Under the pieces are notes generated by a model, which made no database searches, was not told the origin of the DNA, and saw only the letters and a program-made list of their open reading frames with translations. Made by a program: the position numbers and the translations under genes. A DNA stretch of 64,000 bases from Dipylidium caninum (Eukaryota > Platyhelminthes > Cestoda > Cyclophyllidea > Dipylidiidae), in the NCBI GenBank assembly GCA_017562135.1, contig QEYB01000921.1, forward strand, positions 186,001 through 250,000, written 5' to 3'. Below are positions 23,385 to 35,900 of the stretch, piece by piece; position 1 is the first letter of the stretch; every line of letters starts with the position of its first letter.

Positions 23385-25828
23385 TTAAACTTGGCTGCAT
23401 AAACGTCCTGTGGCTGTTCTTTCCTCCCGTCTTATGACTGTCGACCGGCTTATCGACGGTTCCTCCCTTGCCGTTAGCGCTTCGGCAGAAAGCGGCAATG
23501 GAGAAGGTGGCCTAAAGGATGTAGTCTGCAGGTTGAACCTTCGAGATAAGCTGGCGAATGAAACTTCTCCAGCTTCATTTTGGGGAAGATTTAATGGTGG
23601 CATGCTGGGACACTCGAAAACTCCGGGAGTGGATGTAGCAGATGAAGACATCTGCTCGTGGTTGCTGTAGGTTGGTTCACATTTTCCGCCTTTCCCGCTC
23701 CCGTTGAAGGAAAGATTGAGACTCGTTCTAGACATGCTAGGTAGAGTGGCAAAGAGAGAGCCGCTGAGAGTTGTAGATATTGCGGTGGTCACTGGAAGGC
23801 CATGGTTGTCTATTCCGCTATCACTAGAAGAGTTGGGGTTGGATGAAGAACCGGCTTCAATGGTGTTGGAAGAGCTTTTCATTGTTTCAGTTAGCTCTTT
23901 GAAGGTAACCCGTGGCTGAGGTTGCTTTGGGTCGTCGGGTTTTGAGTTTGAGACAGTCGAGATGGTACCGCCTGCGTTGACAGCGGTGGATGTGGATGAA
24001 TGCGGATGAAAATGGTGTGATTCCTGCCCACTCTCATTCAGAAGGTGGCCCGCGTCGGCTTCACCAGATCCCTGTGCAGAAAAGGACGCGCTGTTCAGAA
24101 AGCGGGTGTTTGTTGGAGGAACAACTTCGTTAGGCCGTAAAGTATACCGCAGTAAACCTACAAATAAAACAGTGCAAATACCCATAAAACTTCTGAATTC
24201 GTCGACGCCTCAGCCTAATAAAAACTAGTAAATCTCAAAGATGGAGGAACCTCAGCATTTTTTTTCTGACGAAGTTTAGGAAAGTAGAGTCTCCAAAAGC
24301 TCTTTCGACAATCACAAAAAGTCTGTGCGCCTTATCGCATATTTCGCCTTCATTGGCTGCTTGATGAAGTAAAAAGTAGTAACGTGGATGGGTTTTGAAC
24401 TTTGTCCACCTATCAACCACAACTCACGTCCCCAGAAGGCTCGACACTCAAGCGATAGGCATGTTCACCTACTCAGAGGTTCGTTCGGATCGTGGGACGC
24501 TGATCTTGAAGCCTGCCGATCAAATGACGAGGAATTCACTTGGACACCGTTTCCGAACGACTGCGACTGGGTCATTGTATTCAAGCCAAGATTATTAGCA
24601 GTATTCAAGGAACTTTGAAGACACACGTAGTTATTGGTACCTACAAGTGTGAGCAAAACGACCATTAGGCGATTTCGATGTTCCTCTGTGAGCAGGAACT
24701 GTCAAACTCTCGTCCATTTCTCTCACTTTACCAGAGGGAAGTTGAACTTCCTTGTCTTTCACAAGTTGATGATGTAGCCGGTAATTTTAACGAAAAATCA
24801 AGCCTCAATGGAGTGGAAAATGATATCCAATCTCCTACAGCCTTGGCAAATAACCTGGGCAAACTCACCACTCTGACGACTGCTGCCCTCCGTGTCGACG
24901 CTGCAACAGTCCGTGTTCTGCTGCGTGGCTGCACCTGCGCCCGCCCTGGCCGTGTGGCCCATCGGCTGCGACGCCATGCCGGCGAGACGACACAGTCCTG
25001 CGGAGGGGGCGCCGTCGTGGAAGCAGGTGTAGAGGGGAGGACTGCCAGAAGTCAGGCGAAGGCCTCCCCCGTTATCTCCGGCCACGGCACCACCACCACC
25101 ACCACCGCTGATGCCCCCCATGCCGTCCTGCGGCAGGCGCTGCGAACCGGTACCAGCAACAGCGGCCATGAGAGTGCCCGGAGGGCCGCCACCGCTGCCC
25201 TCAAGGCGAGCCAGGATCGCTGAAGGCGAGAGGTACTGCGAAGTCATGTTGACGGGAAGGGTTGTTGGCGGTTGGAAGAGAGGCGAATAAGTCAACTGGA
25301 ATAAAGACGGTAGAAGGATGTGTGTCAACATAATAGCCTCTTGCCGGTTGAAGGATGTAACCGGAATTGTAGTATTAAGGTTAAAATCACTCAAATAGAC
25401 AAAAATATTTATCATTTTTTTAAATTTAAGACTATCAGGAGATTACGTGGACTGCGTATGACGAAGCGAAGACTAGCAGTCCTCCCCAAACAGGACGGTG
25501 AATTCATGTGGAAGTGGGTTGATACACATAACGTGACCGGAAGAGGCCCAAGCGTTCTTTTAGAGGCTACTTAGCGAAAAAGAACAGTTACTTTAGATTT
25601 TCACTCAATTTTTCTGGCTGCTCTGGGTAATAAAGAGGAGCGTTGAGGATCGAAAGCCCAGTCAAAAAGAATGTCTTAGCCTCAGGGTGCAAGAGAGTCG
25701 GAGGGCGACTATTGGGAGGAGGCTTAACAAAAAGAGCATTAAACTTTTAGATCCAATTTTAGCACTCGCCTCCGTTTGTTAAGACAAACAAACTGGCTTC
25801 CCACAAAGGCACAGTCAGATGTTAGAAC

Positions 25829-25878
<50 letters not shown>

Positions 25879-28800
25879 CTTTCATGAAAGTGCAATCGGC
25901 ACGACTGAATGGATAATGGCATGACAACGCTGATCCTATCAGTGCCTGGTGTGGACAGAAGTGAAAATGCCACTTCCACTTCCATGCAGCCTGGACGGCC
26001 ATTTGGTGTGGGTGTAAAAGAGACAATACAGGGCAGGAAGAAGTCGCGGGAGATTCAAACAAACGCACTTATCTCCATCGCTATTTTACTCCACCAGAAT
26101 GTTCTATGCGCCCTCCAAAAAAGGGAACCAGGCGTTTGGCATTCTCAAAGGAAAGGGAAGGACTTCGAGAGCAGAACGTTGCCGAGAAATGCAGTCAACA
26201 CGGAAATACGCACCCGCAGAGCGAAGGCGGCGATCTGCGGGCGCCAATGTGCGACATTACAAAGTGGAAGGTTTAAAATAGCTGGCAGGGTTTGAGTAAC
26301 TCACAGCACATCTCTTTGTCGAGTGTTCACAAGCAAATACGGAAAGTGATTTGTGTCCATCTTAGTGTCGAGGGTTTTGGCAAATACTGAGGGAACTGAC
26401 GGCGAGTTTTCCGTCAAGCCTGACGCCCATCCGTAAGCAAAGCGGTTTGGAGACTTTACTGAGGCCGGCGTGTGAGTACTCTTTGGACCGAGGATCCAGA
26501 GTAAGCGAAGGCTAATCTCTCTCTCTCTCTCTCTCTATTCTCCACAAGAAGTCAGCTTTTCCGTTGGAGTTAATGACTATGCAAATAGCCTCATACATAC
26601 ATGCAAAGGAATGTCATCTCAAACCACAGGTGTAGGTGGGGAGGGGGGGACTTGACAACCCTAGTGCCAGAGAAAGCCCAACACACAACTTCACTCCAAT
26701 CCACTCCGCTCCAGTCCGGCACACACACACACAGACAGACAGGCAGACAGACAAACAGACAGACAGACAGAGAGAAACGTGTCTTCTCAAACCCGCTTGT
26801 GTGTGTGTGTGCTCCTCTGGCACAACACGCAAGCACGAACAGCCACTGGAGTGGACGAATTGCCGAGGACTTCAGAGCGAGACAGCCAAGCGACAGGCAA
26901 TTGAGCGATAAATTGTCACCTCCTCTCAACCGGCAATTTTGCGTCATACACCTGTCGTCCGCGACTGTGTTTTTGACGCCCTCCAAGGATTTCCGCGAGC
27001 CCATTTGCTCCCACAACAACAGCAGCCTGTTGCTGTCCTTTGACGTGTTCAACTTTAATAATAATAACAGCAATCAAATAGCACTCCTTTAGGGTGCAAC
27101 TGACTGTCAATGTGGTTCACAGAATAGCAGAAGAAATTTCACGGCGAGTAACTGAGGCGATGGATGTTGCGAGTTGAGAGTCAAGGGCGAATGCTCCGTT
27201 CATAGACAACACTGTGGGATCTTACCGAACCATAATCACCAGGCAGTTAAAGAAACAGGGCCGTGAGGGGCCTCCACAATCGGGAGAAAGTGCTGTCACA
27301 ATGAATCGGCCAGTCCGAATTCCCCCACCACACCGAGGTGGCGCGATCGGTTGTGCGCAGTCGGGATAAGAAAGACGGAAGTTCATGACCTGAGAGCACC
27401 CCGGAGGGTGTGGAGCATTCCCTAAATGGCCACTTTCAGCCGATTGTCTCCACGTGGTGGGGAAGCTATGCTATCCATTCTAGCATGGTGGAGGAAATGC
27501 CCGTGAAAAGCAGTGGCACCAGTCGAATCAGTGACGTCCGTCGGTGAGTTCAACCGCCCCATTGTGCCACCCGGTCTGGGGAAAACGCGCGTCTCCTGCT
27601 CAGACCATCGGAACTGCACTGGGTCGGGGTTTGTGGGACTAAGGGGACACCGGCATTTGACAAAATCGGGGTGAGGGCCAGGAGGTACCTCCTTCCCCAA
27701 ATGCCTGTGTAATGGGCGTAGTGCAGGCAGCACAATTGCGGATTTTCGCGGCTCTAAGCAGGAAAATTGCCGCCTCGGAGGAATGAGAGCGGAAAATAAT
27801 CGGGGCAGAACGTAAGTCAGTCAGTCAGTCAGTCAGTCAGTCAGACAGAGTGGATTTTACTTGAGTCCTACGACATTAAGTTACAGTGCCGCTAACTCAC
27901 CCGGCTCGCTCGCGGGACCTAACTTCACAAAAAGAGCGATAGGAACAATATGGCCGAAACTGAGCGCGGAACAAAAAAATGGGGCAGAAAAGAAACGCCC
28001 ACTGACAGAGCACGGCCGTAGGGAGGCCCTGGACGAAGGCGGCCTCTAAACTGACGGCGTAGAAGCGACGGGTTTTCGCTTTTTAAAGAGAAACACTCCT
28101 AGTCCTTCGTCAAGGGGCTACGGACAATTCCTGGTACACATGCGACAGCGAAATGTGGACAACGCCGGAACGGACGGGAGACCGAGGGGAGATGGAGAAA
28201 GGGAGCGCGTGGACCAAAAGTCCAGGTAATTCAATCAAAACACGAGAAGACTTCGCATCTTCCGACACTAAAAGCTGTTCCGTGCCACGGGATCTGGTAG
28301 GCCGCGACGCGGTCACGGACCGGAGAGGTCAACAACCGGCCGTGCCACAAGCAGGTCGGGTCCTGTGCCTTGGCGACTGGAGCCAGTGTTAAGAGCACTT
28401 ATGAAAGAAGGGGGGAGAGGCCAGAAAAGAAATTATTCACCGTACAATGAGCCCGTACGGGTGACCACATCTAACGCACTGGCCAATGAACGGCTGGACA
28501 GCGGTTGGTGGGAATGAAGGTGAACCCACCATTGCCCTCATTAATTTCCTCGGGAGAACAAAAGACATTTGGCCACAGGTCAGCCGTCTGCCTTAGTGAG
28601 TAGAACTAGCAAATGCCAACCCAGTTATGGGAATAAAATAATACTTTTTAATGTCAGAGGAGACTAGTAGCCTCATGGACAAGGCAAAGTCAAGCAGTCG
28701 AGGGTTTTGACTTAAAGTATAAAAATTCAGGCATAACAGAATCGTAGGTACCTTGAATTTCCACTCGGGTTTGAGACAGAAAGCGAACCAGGTGATAAAC

Positions 28801-29654
28801 CAGACACAGAAGAAGAGGACCGTAGCGACGATGTTTGCCAACAGCAGCGGTCTCCTGGTGGCCTCGAAGGCGCGTCCGCAGGCTATGAGGATGGGCATTT
28901 TAGCAGTGAGGACACAAACCGCTCCCAGCACCGCCACGAGACGTCGCCAGACAACCGTACGGCGTCTGCTCTGCTTCCCCTCCGACTTTATTCCACAGAC
29001 GCCACCGACTCCGGCCTGTATCGACGTTGTGTCGGAGGGGGCGACGTCTTGTCCAGCGGCTCCAAAAATGGCGCTCCTCCTCAAGGCGACGATTTTATCT
29101 ACGAACTGGTCAATGCCATAGTCGAAAACGCAGGAGGTGAGGAAGAGCATAGTGAGGGTCCCGAAAGTGGAGAGGAAGAGCACCGTGGCATTCTGCAGAC
29201 CCTCCACATCGTCCGCGGGTTTTTCGAAAACTGTCGGCTCTAGAAGAACCGCGGTATCGCCGGCCTTCGGCTCTTCCTCCGCGGTCATCTGGCACAGGCC
29301 CGCTAACGAACGGGCAAGATTCTTGTCATTCCAGCAAAGTTTAACAATCACCTCGGCGGAGTTGATCTCCAACAGGCCGTGCGCTCCCAGGATGACGAGT
29401 AGGAGGGAGAATGTGAAGGCGAAAGCATGGTTAGTTTGCCAGAAGACCGCAGGATAGCGGAGCGCCAGTGCGGCGAATGCGAAGAGGAGATTGAAAAACT
29501 CCACTGCCATCGCGTCGGAAGGTGAGGAGTGCAGAAGCGGGTTCAAGTTGCTCTTCCACACGTTGCCTACGAGAAATAGGTGGGATTCACAATGATTTGG
29601 TCAAGGCACAGCCACCCAGTTGATAAAAGCAGACTTGACGGAGGATGTCGGCAC

Positions 29655-29692
<38 letters not shown>

Positions 29693-32600
29693 GCAGAATC
29701 GTGAATATTCCCCCTGACCATTTAAAAGCATATTCCGCCGAGGGCAGAGTCATGTGCCTGTGCATCGTCAGTTTGTATCCAAATCCCCTGAGCCATGATA
29801 GCAATGGGAACAAAAAACGCAACCAAAGTATCTGCTCTTTTTTGTGGGGCGACACCGGAAAAGATACTCACAGGCGACAAAATTAATTAGGGTGGAAAAA
29901 AACCTGCTAAAAAGGGAAGCTAGAGGCGGACAGTGTCAAGAAGACGGTAGTCCGTCAGGAAGGGGGGGGGGGGCAACTTCCGCATGGGCAACAGAAAGGG
30001 GGCTAATGGAAAAGCAGAAGTGCTGGTGTAGGCAGCCTGGCGCCGCTACGCTCGCCATCACGTCCGCAGGAGACGGTGGACACTAATAGTCCATATTCGA
30101 GTCAAGTCGGGTCGTTCGAGTCGAATCACAGAGTGATTTTGACCAAATGACGAAGAGAAACATGTGAATTTCAAGCTGTCTCCCGTCAAGCCTCTGTCAA
30201 CCGTGAAGAGTGTTAAGCTGAAGTGGAGAACCAAAGCTTTTCCCTAAATGATGATCCAAAACTAATTTACTTTGTGGCAGAGGGCAGTCACCTCGAAGAA
30301 ACTGCGGCTAATTATTAAAAATCACTCAGCACTTTTCCTCCCCATCGCCATGCGGAGTGGACAGACCGGATTTCCCCTCTACTTCCTGCAGAGAAGCGTA
30401 GAGTATCGTCAAGGGGGGCTACGCCAAACTCCCGACGAGGGCTTCGATAAAGGCTGAAATTCACTTATTTTGTTTACCTCCGCATTCCTGCAAATCACAT
30501 TTTTATTATTATCGCCCAAAAAAGCGGTTCTTCTCTACAGAGGTGAGGGCATGAGTGACCGGGCCTGCGACCGCCTCAAAGCCGGTCCGGCGTGCCCATG
30601 CATCAAACTCGGGGGCCACTCCGCCTCGTCTCCCCCAGAAAACGATGCATTCACTTCCGCAGCGTTTATTTGTCTTTCGCTTGGGAGAAAAGCAAATTGC
30701 GGACAGGGCCTGCGGGGCGGGAGAAGACGTGGGAGAAGTGGAAGTGCACCCCACTCCGCCTACTCATCTTCGCCGAGAGCAGGCAGCACGCAATTCCCTC
30801 TGTTGAGAGGCTGAGAGTACTCTGGTCGTGGGCATGCAACAGTGCTTTTAGTGAGGAAGTTGGGAAAATTGAGAAGACTGGCAGACATAAGATGGTACAA
30901 ATGGAAGTGAGTCGAGAATGTCTTAAGCCAAACTAAAAATAATTCTAATTTACTGATTTAGAGTGGGTGAAGGAAGGAAAGACAGTTGACATGTTTGGGA
31001 GTGTGCGTGTGTGTGTGTGTCTCCGTAAATGACGTTACACGTTTTCCTTTATTAAGAAGACGAGAAGTCTCCCCATTCCCGGCGCTGTGCACTGTTGAAG
31101 TAGACAAAGTAATGAAATTTCGGAGTGGAGCAGGCCAAAAGTGGGTGGAGCTGAGGAGCCACGACGCCTAAGATGAGGCCAATATTTGCCGAGGAGGCAA
31201 CTGAAATGTTGACAGCAGCGCAGAGGTCAAAGTTCGCGTTTGCCAAGTTAATCGAGGACGACTTCTGAGCGCGGTGCGCCCTCGAGTCCGACTGGGGACA
31301 CGAAGTCGAGCCACCCGAGAGGCCTGCCCCGTGGCCTCGGAGGCTAACAAAGAAGGCTTCGTGCACTCAGTGGTACCTTAGTTGCGTAGGCTTCTATTAA
31401 ACCCCCCACGCTATTTGCCACATCAACTGGGCGAGGTAAAACGCATTCTGGAACCGCGGCGAACAATGCCCGACTGTCCACTTGGGGGAGAGGAGGAGGG
31501 GGGAGCGAGCTATTCATTATTAACGCAGCGGGCGCCGAGGAGCGGCGATGTGGCAGCCTGGTCAACATGGACGCCGGGTGGGCAAACAATGCCGCGCACA
31601 CTCGTCTTAATTACGGTATTCGTGGAGGGCAACGAAGACCTCCCGCGGCAGGCTAAAAATCATGAGGTGGCCTAAAAATGACATTCCGGCTCCAATCTCA
31701 TAGGGTTAACAGTTGACAAGCGAGTAAATCACGCAAAGGGATGAGGGGAGCAGCTCCTTTCTTCTCCATAACTGGATAGCAATAGTTCCGCGTCACGTGA
31801 TGCATGTGGACTCCACCTACCGGCGGAGTGGGCCAGAAGGTGGGCACAAAGCAAATTGTGGTCCAGTCACCACAGGAGGAAAAAAACGTGAACAGCAGTA
31901 GTTCGCTATCCCCTCTCTTGTTGACCGGATTCATCCAAAACGCTGTTTTAACTCACCAAGAGGCAAGGCATGGTGAAAAATCAACTGAGCCTCGAGAACC
32001 GGCAAGGCAAGGAAGAAGGCGTAGGCGGAGATGATGTGCAAAAGACTGGACAGTGGAATAAAGTGTCGTTTTAACCGTCTCCAAACGACGTTCACTGATG
32101 ACCAATGCTCCTTTTCACCGGTCAAGTTCAATTCTCCCGTCGACATCATCGACCTGAACGTTGTCGGTAGTCCAGGGTAGGCGACAAACTCGCTTGGTGG
32201 GACGTGAGTGGCACTGCGGCCGGACCAGGTGTCGAAGGGTGCTACTCTCTCCTCTTCTTCAACGGCGCCCAGACCAGCACTCAAATTGCCCCTTCCCAGA
32301 ACCCCATTTGCAGTTGCGTAGAGGCCCGCATTACTTCCCTCCTGCTGCGATTGGGACTGCTGAGGCCAGGCAAACGAGCCGGGATGGTGGAGAACCAAGT
32401 CTTTTCCCAAAATGACACCCTCCCCGGCAAGATTCGGGCCACGACTCAGACCGGCGTAGAGGAAGAGACAGACAGAGAAGGTGGCGGTGATGAGCATCGC
32501 GAGGTAGAAATTCATGGGTCCTGAGTTCCAATTGCCGCCGTACTTGGGGTCGAAGAAGTCCTCCTTAAAGCTGAGGTAGCGAGCTATACCGGTGCACAGC

Positions 32601-32854
32601 ATGAAAGCCTGCAACGAGGTCACGAGTATGATGTACCAAGGTCGCCAGAGGTTGTCGCAGTTCACCGTCCTGGAACACGAGGCAGCCATCGCGCGGTGCA
32701 GACTGTGAATGACGAAGCTCCCGTATGAGTAGCAGTGCATCTCAGGTCCGCGTGTGCAGCCGTGACGGTAGGTGCGCGCACGAGAGTGCGCACGTGTGCG
32801 CTCAGTCGATTGGTCGTGCCGCGCAAACCAATCGCGCGCCTCTTGTCGTCTCAT
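23385..32854 (-). CDS. tinc: Tincar-like eight-pass membrane protein
   Basis: The exons in order are: first exon ending at 31957, 28752-29566, 24869-25295, 24469-24640, and a last exon ending with the stop at 23385. The joins 31957/29566, 28752/25295 and 24869/24640 all keep phase. I count eight hydrophobic segments: three in the first exon (around WYIILVTSLQAFMLCTGIA, FYLAMLITATFSVCLFLYAG and LLHIISAYAFFLALPVLEAQ) and five in the second, including FFNLLFAFAALALRYPAVFW and LLLANIVATVLFFCVWFITW. A long Ser/Gly-rich, presumably cytoplasmic tail follows. Eight passes, LWRPWYIILV near the start and RYPAVFWQTNHAF agree with my memory of Drosophila Tincar, a conserved animal membrane protein of poorly known function; the family call is moderate. 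The start is uncertain: in-frame Met codons lie at 32854, 32740 and 32689, and the frame is open further upstream. The join between 24469 and the last exon is unresolved in phase. Confidence 0.6.
25831..25875 (+). repeat. (GA)n microsatellite
   Basis: Uninterrupted GA dinucleotides for about 45 bases, in an intron of the Tincar-like gene. Confidence 0.95.
26516..26534 (+). repeat. (CT)n microsatellite
   Basis: A short uninterrupted CT run in the same intron. Confidence 0.85.
26720..26775 (+). repeat. (CA)n/(CAGA)n compound microsatellite
   Basis: A CA run passes into imperfect CAGA repeats. A TG run follows at about 26799-26810, so the CA and TG runs could pair as a hairpin. Confidence 0.85.
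27815..27844 (+). repeat. (AGTC)n tetranucleotide repeat
   Basis: About seven copies of AGTC in tandem within the long intron. Confidence 0.9.
29659..29689 (+). repeat. (GA)n microsatellite
   Basis: About 31 bases of pure GA repeat near the 3' side of the intron (gene orientation minus), close to the acceptor of the second exon. Confidence 0.9.
31001..31020 (+). repeat. (GT)n microsatellite
   Basis: A short GT run with one interruption, in an intron of the Tincar-like gene. Confidence 0.8.
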
Positions 32855-32911
32855 CTTGAGCAGGCTCGGACAGGCGTCCAGGGTCGTTCTATGTGGGTTG
32901 CATGACTTCAC

Positions 32912-35900
32912 TCTGTGACGCGCCCCCAGACCAGAAGTGTTGACTCGTGGTGGATTGAGTAGATTGGCCTACGATCTAACCGGTATATCCCACACCGCAG
33001 TAAGTGCGTACTTTAGTCCCATAGGAATTTTGCCACAATCGGTTATCAAGGCTTGAAAATCGAGGGCAAAAGAAGATTGAAGTCGCTTCGGGGCGATTTA
33101 AAGAGAACTGTAAAAATACCACTTCTCTCGTCCCGTTATGAGGACGCCTGTATCATTCCGAGTGACTTCGGAATGACGATCCCAGTTACTGGCGAAAAAT
33201 GTATAGACAAGCACGAGTCGTTTGTTTAAAAAGGCCCCGGGTATAACCGGACCATTAAAATGGCAGTGCACCCTACAGCTGCGCTGCCAGCGGTCCGTGC
33301 GCATGGTCTCCTTCAAGTATTCTTTTCCTCGTTATCTGTACTAGTTGAAGCGATCGTACCACTCAGTAGGGCATGTTATTTTTATTCAAAGAAGGGGCTA
33401 ATATTTAGTTGCCAAAACTGAGTAAATTAACATTGTTGACATCTCCTTTATTGCAATCCTTGCCTTTCAGTTGTCATGCGGATCTAACGGCATTTTCCAC
33501 GGGTACCACAGTTTGAAGACCCGTCCATATACTGAAAATTTGTCTCGTCCGATCCAGCCATTACTCGAAATAGTACTTCCGATAGGTGACGTTGATTGAC
33601 TGGATCAGTTGACGATGTCATTGGAGATTGCTATTTCTGCCAGCCAACAGCTGAGATGGAGAACGCTTCTACAAGTGCGGAGATCTTTTTGAGGAGACAG
33701 CTCCATGTTAAGTCCCTAGTTTTGGGACGTGCTTTGTTAGTCTACTTTTGTTACTCTTAAAAGTGACAGATCGGCCACTTGAACGATGTACCAAATCTAA
33801 TGTCACCCACATTTCGCCTCTCCGGCGGTCCCACTTCCCTCTTTCTTAAAAATCAGATCATTGGGATGAATAACAACCAGCCTGTCTCGTTTTCTTTCAA
33901 TTAAAGGAGTCGCGGACTGATGGCCAAGAGTGTCAGCTATTTTGTACCACCTTAGAAGCTATAGTGATTCAGTTTTCTTATCTAAATCCGTGAACAAGAA
34001 AACCGGAACACTTCCGTGTGAGTTACAGCAGTGGACAACTTATTTTTGTTGAGATAAGTTACTTCGTGATATCATTCCGTATGCCCAAGTTATTGAAGTC
34101 CACGCACCTCGGCCCAGTTGACATGCACGATAAGTCGAGGCACTTGGGGCGAATCTGAGGCGTATTCGTACACGCGGTTGTCCCACCCTTGTTTGGATAG
34201 GTGTACAACAAAAGAGGACTTGTGTGAATTTAGGGCCTCGGTTCCTCAGTTCATAATCTGAAGAAGGCAATCGGCGTTGAGACGTAGTTGGGTCCAAACG
34301 CGTTTTAACAGGCACTCACGAGACCAAACTGCGGGAACACGTGCTCATCCAGTACGCGGACAAAAGAGCTCTGTCTCTCCGCCACCGTACACCCATTTTC
34401 TCTGGCCTTTTTCTAATAACTACATACACTGCTCGAAGAAGATTGCGGAGTTGTGCCGGTTTTCGGCAGGGGTGGAGAACAAGGCTTAAAGAAGAAATTG
34501 GTGTAACACCAAACTGGGGACGACAAGTGAGCCAGTTCTTCGTAGTTTGGTGGTCCGAATGTAAACCTCTTCATAAGCGTTCAATTGCTCCAGCTTATCT
34601 CTCTACAAACGCATTTATGCGCAAATAAAAATTATTAGCATCAACTCGACATTTTACGCACATGATGCCCGCATAATGGTCCAGTGGGGATTGGAAACAG
34701 TTACACCGATGGCTTGTTAGGGGGAAGGAGTTTTAACTGCGGCAAACAAGTCTCGTCCCCGAATCACCCAAGTATCCTCTCCTCGATGCGTAGGAGGTGT
34801 GAGAGTACTCATTCTATGGACCGCGTTAAGCCGAATTTTTGGTTGTTTGAGATGTTCGACGTGATAGCGCCGACTTTGGCGAGAAAAAAGCCCATTTTAG
34901 GTAGCTAATTCATTTCGAGTTTTAGACTTCAGCAAGGGAGGAGCGTCGGCGGGTGACGTTGGTAGTCATGGATGATGCTTCCCAAAGAGTGTGGGAAGAT
35001 TCCAGACGTGATAGCGACAACACAAGATAAATTGAGAGAGAAAGTGGTTAAATGTAGTGAATCTCGCAAATTAAATTAAAACATGATGTGAATCCTTAGA
35101 AAGATATCCCCTTAATTTGACACGAACCAGAAAATGTGGAAGGTATGCCCAAGGACCACTTCAAATGGCCCGGAAGCACACACAGCCTTCTCCCCACCTT
35201 GCAGGAAAGGTACAAAATTGGCCTCAAAAGCACGCTGTCCACAAGTGGTCTGCGACGCCCTCGGCAGTGTAGGCTTTTGTCACTCGCGTGGACGCCAATC
35301 AATCAGAGCGACTGACGCCCAACTCACTGCCACCTTGAGGCACGACATTTGCGCCAACAACGTCGCCGTCCGTCCGCTGTTAGCAACCACCACAAGGAAT
35401 ATCGTCTAACTTTAGTAGTCTCACATCCTAGCACTGGCGTTCATCATCCCGTAAGGATTTCTTGCATTGTGAGAAAAAGTCCTACCTCTTTTATTCAATG
35501 CTCCTGAGGTGAGTTGTTCAGGCACCAGGGAGATTTCAGCATGAAGGGCACGAGAGGTGTCCAGGCGACCGAGTGCAAGGAGGCGACCCCAACGCATTGA
35601 TGCCAGAGAAATTCCCTCCTGACCTTGGCCTTATGCCATACCATACTCAAAGGGGATACACGCTCGTCTCCGGCCTCGTTTGGCGGAAGTGACCAAGGGG
35701 CAACTCTCTCCCCCCCCCCCCCAAAACCTGTGAGTTCCTTGATAGAACCATTTAACCGCATTCTAATCACTCTTGCCAGGCGATGGTTAACTCACATACT
35801 TCGGTTAAACAGTACATTGTGTTACTCCGGTCAGGTTTAGCATCAGGAGACACCATTAACAAAGGGTTAAACGGAAATTGTTTTTAGGGGATGATTAAAG

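Larger units (their letters stand above)
25296..28751 (-). other. Long intron of the Tincar-like gene, repeat-bearing
   Basis: About 3.4 kb between two in-phase exons. It contains a (GA)n run, a (CT)n run, a CA/CAGA microsatellite and an AGTC tetranucleotide array, listed separately. I see no recognised coding sequence on either strand. Confidence 0.55.
29567..31956 (-). other. Second long intron of the Tincar-like gene
   Basis: About 2.4 kb between the first and second membrane-domain exons. The junction keeps phase (G|GC, giving PLGNVWKS). It holds a (GA)n run at 29659-29689, a 12-base G run at 29962-29973 and a GT run at 31001-31020. No coding sequence was recognised. Confidence 0.55.

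Noticed and set aside
24235..24420. Possible extra exon of the Tincar-like gene
   Set aside because: It lies where a phase mismatch needs an exon, but I could not find an acceptor and donor pair that resolves the frame.
25831..31020. Microsatellite-rich introns as a CRISPR-like or regulatory array
   Set aside because: The runs are plain di- and tetranucleotide repeats without spacers, and the window is eukaryotic.
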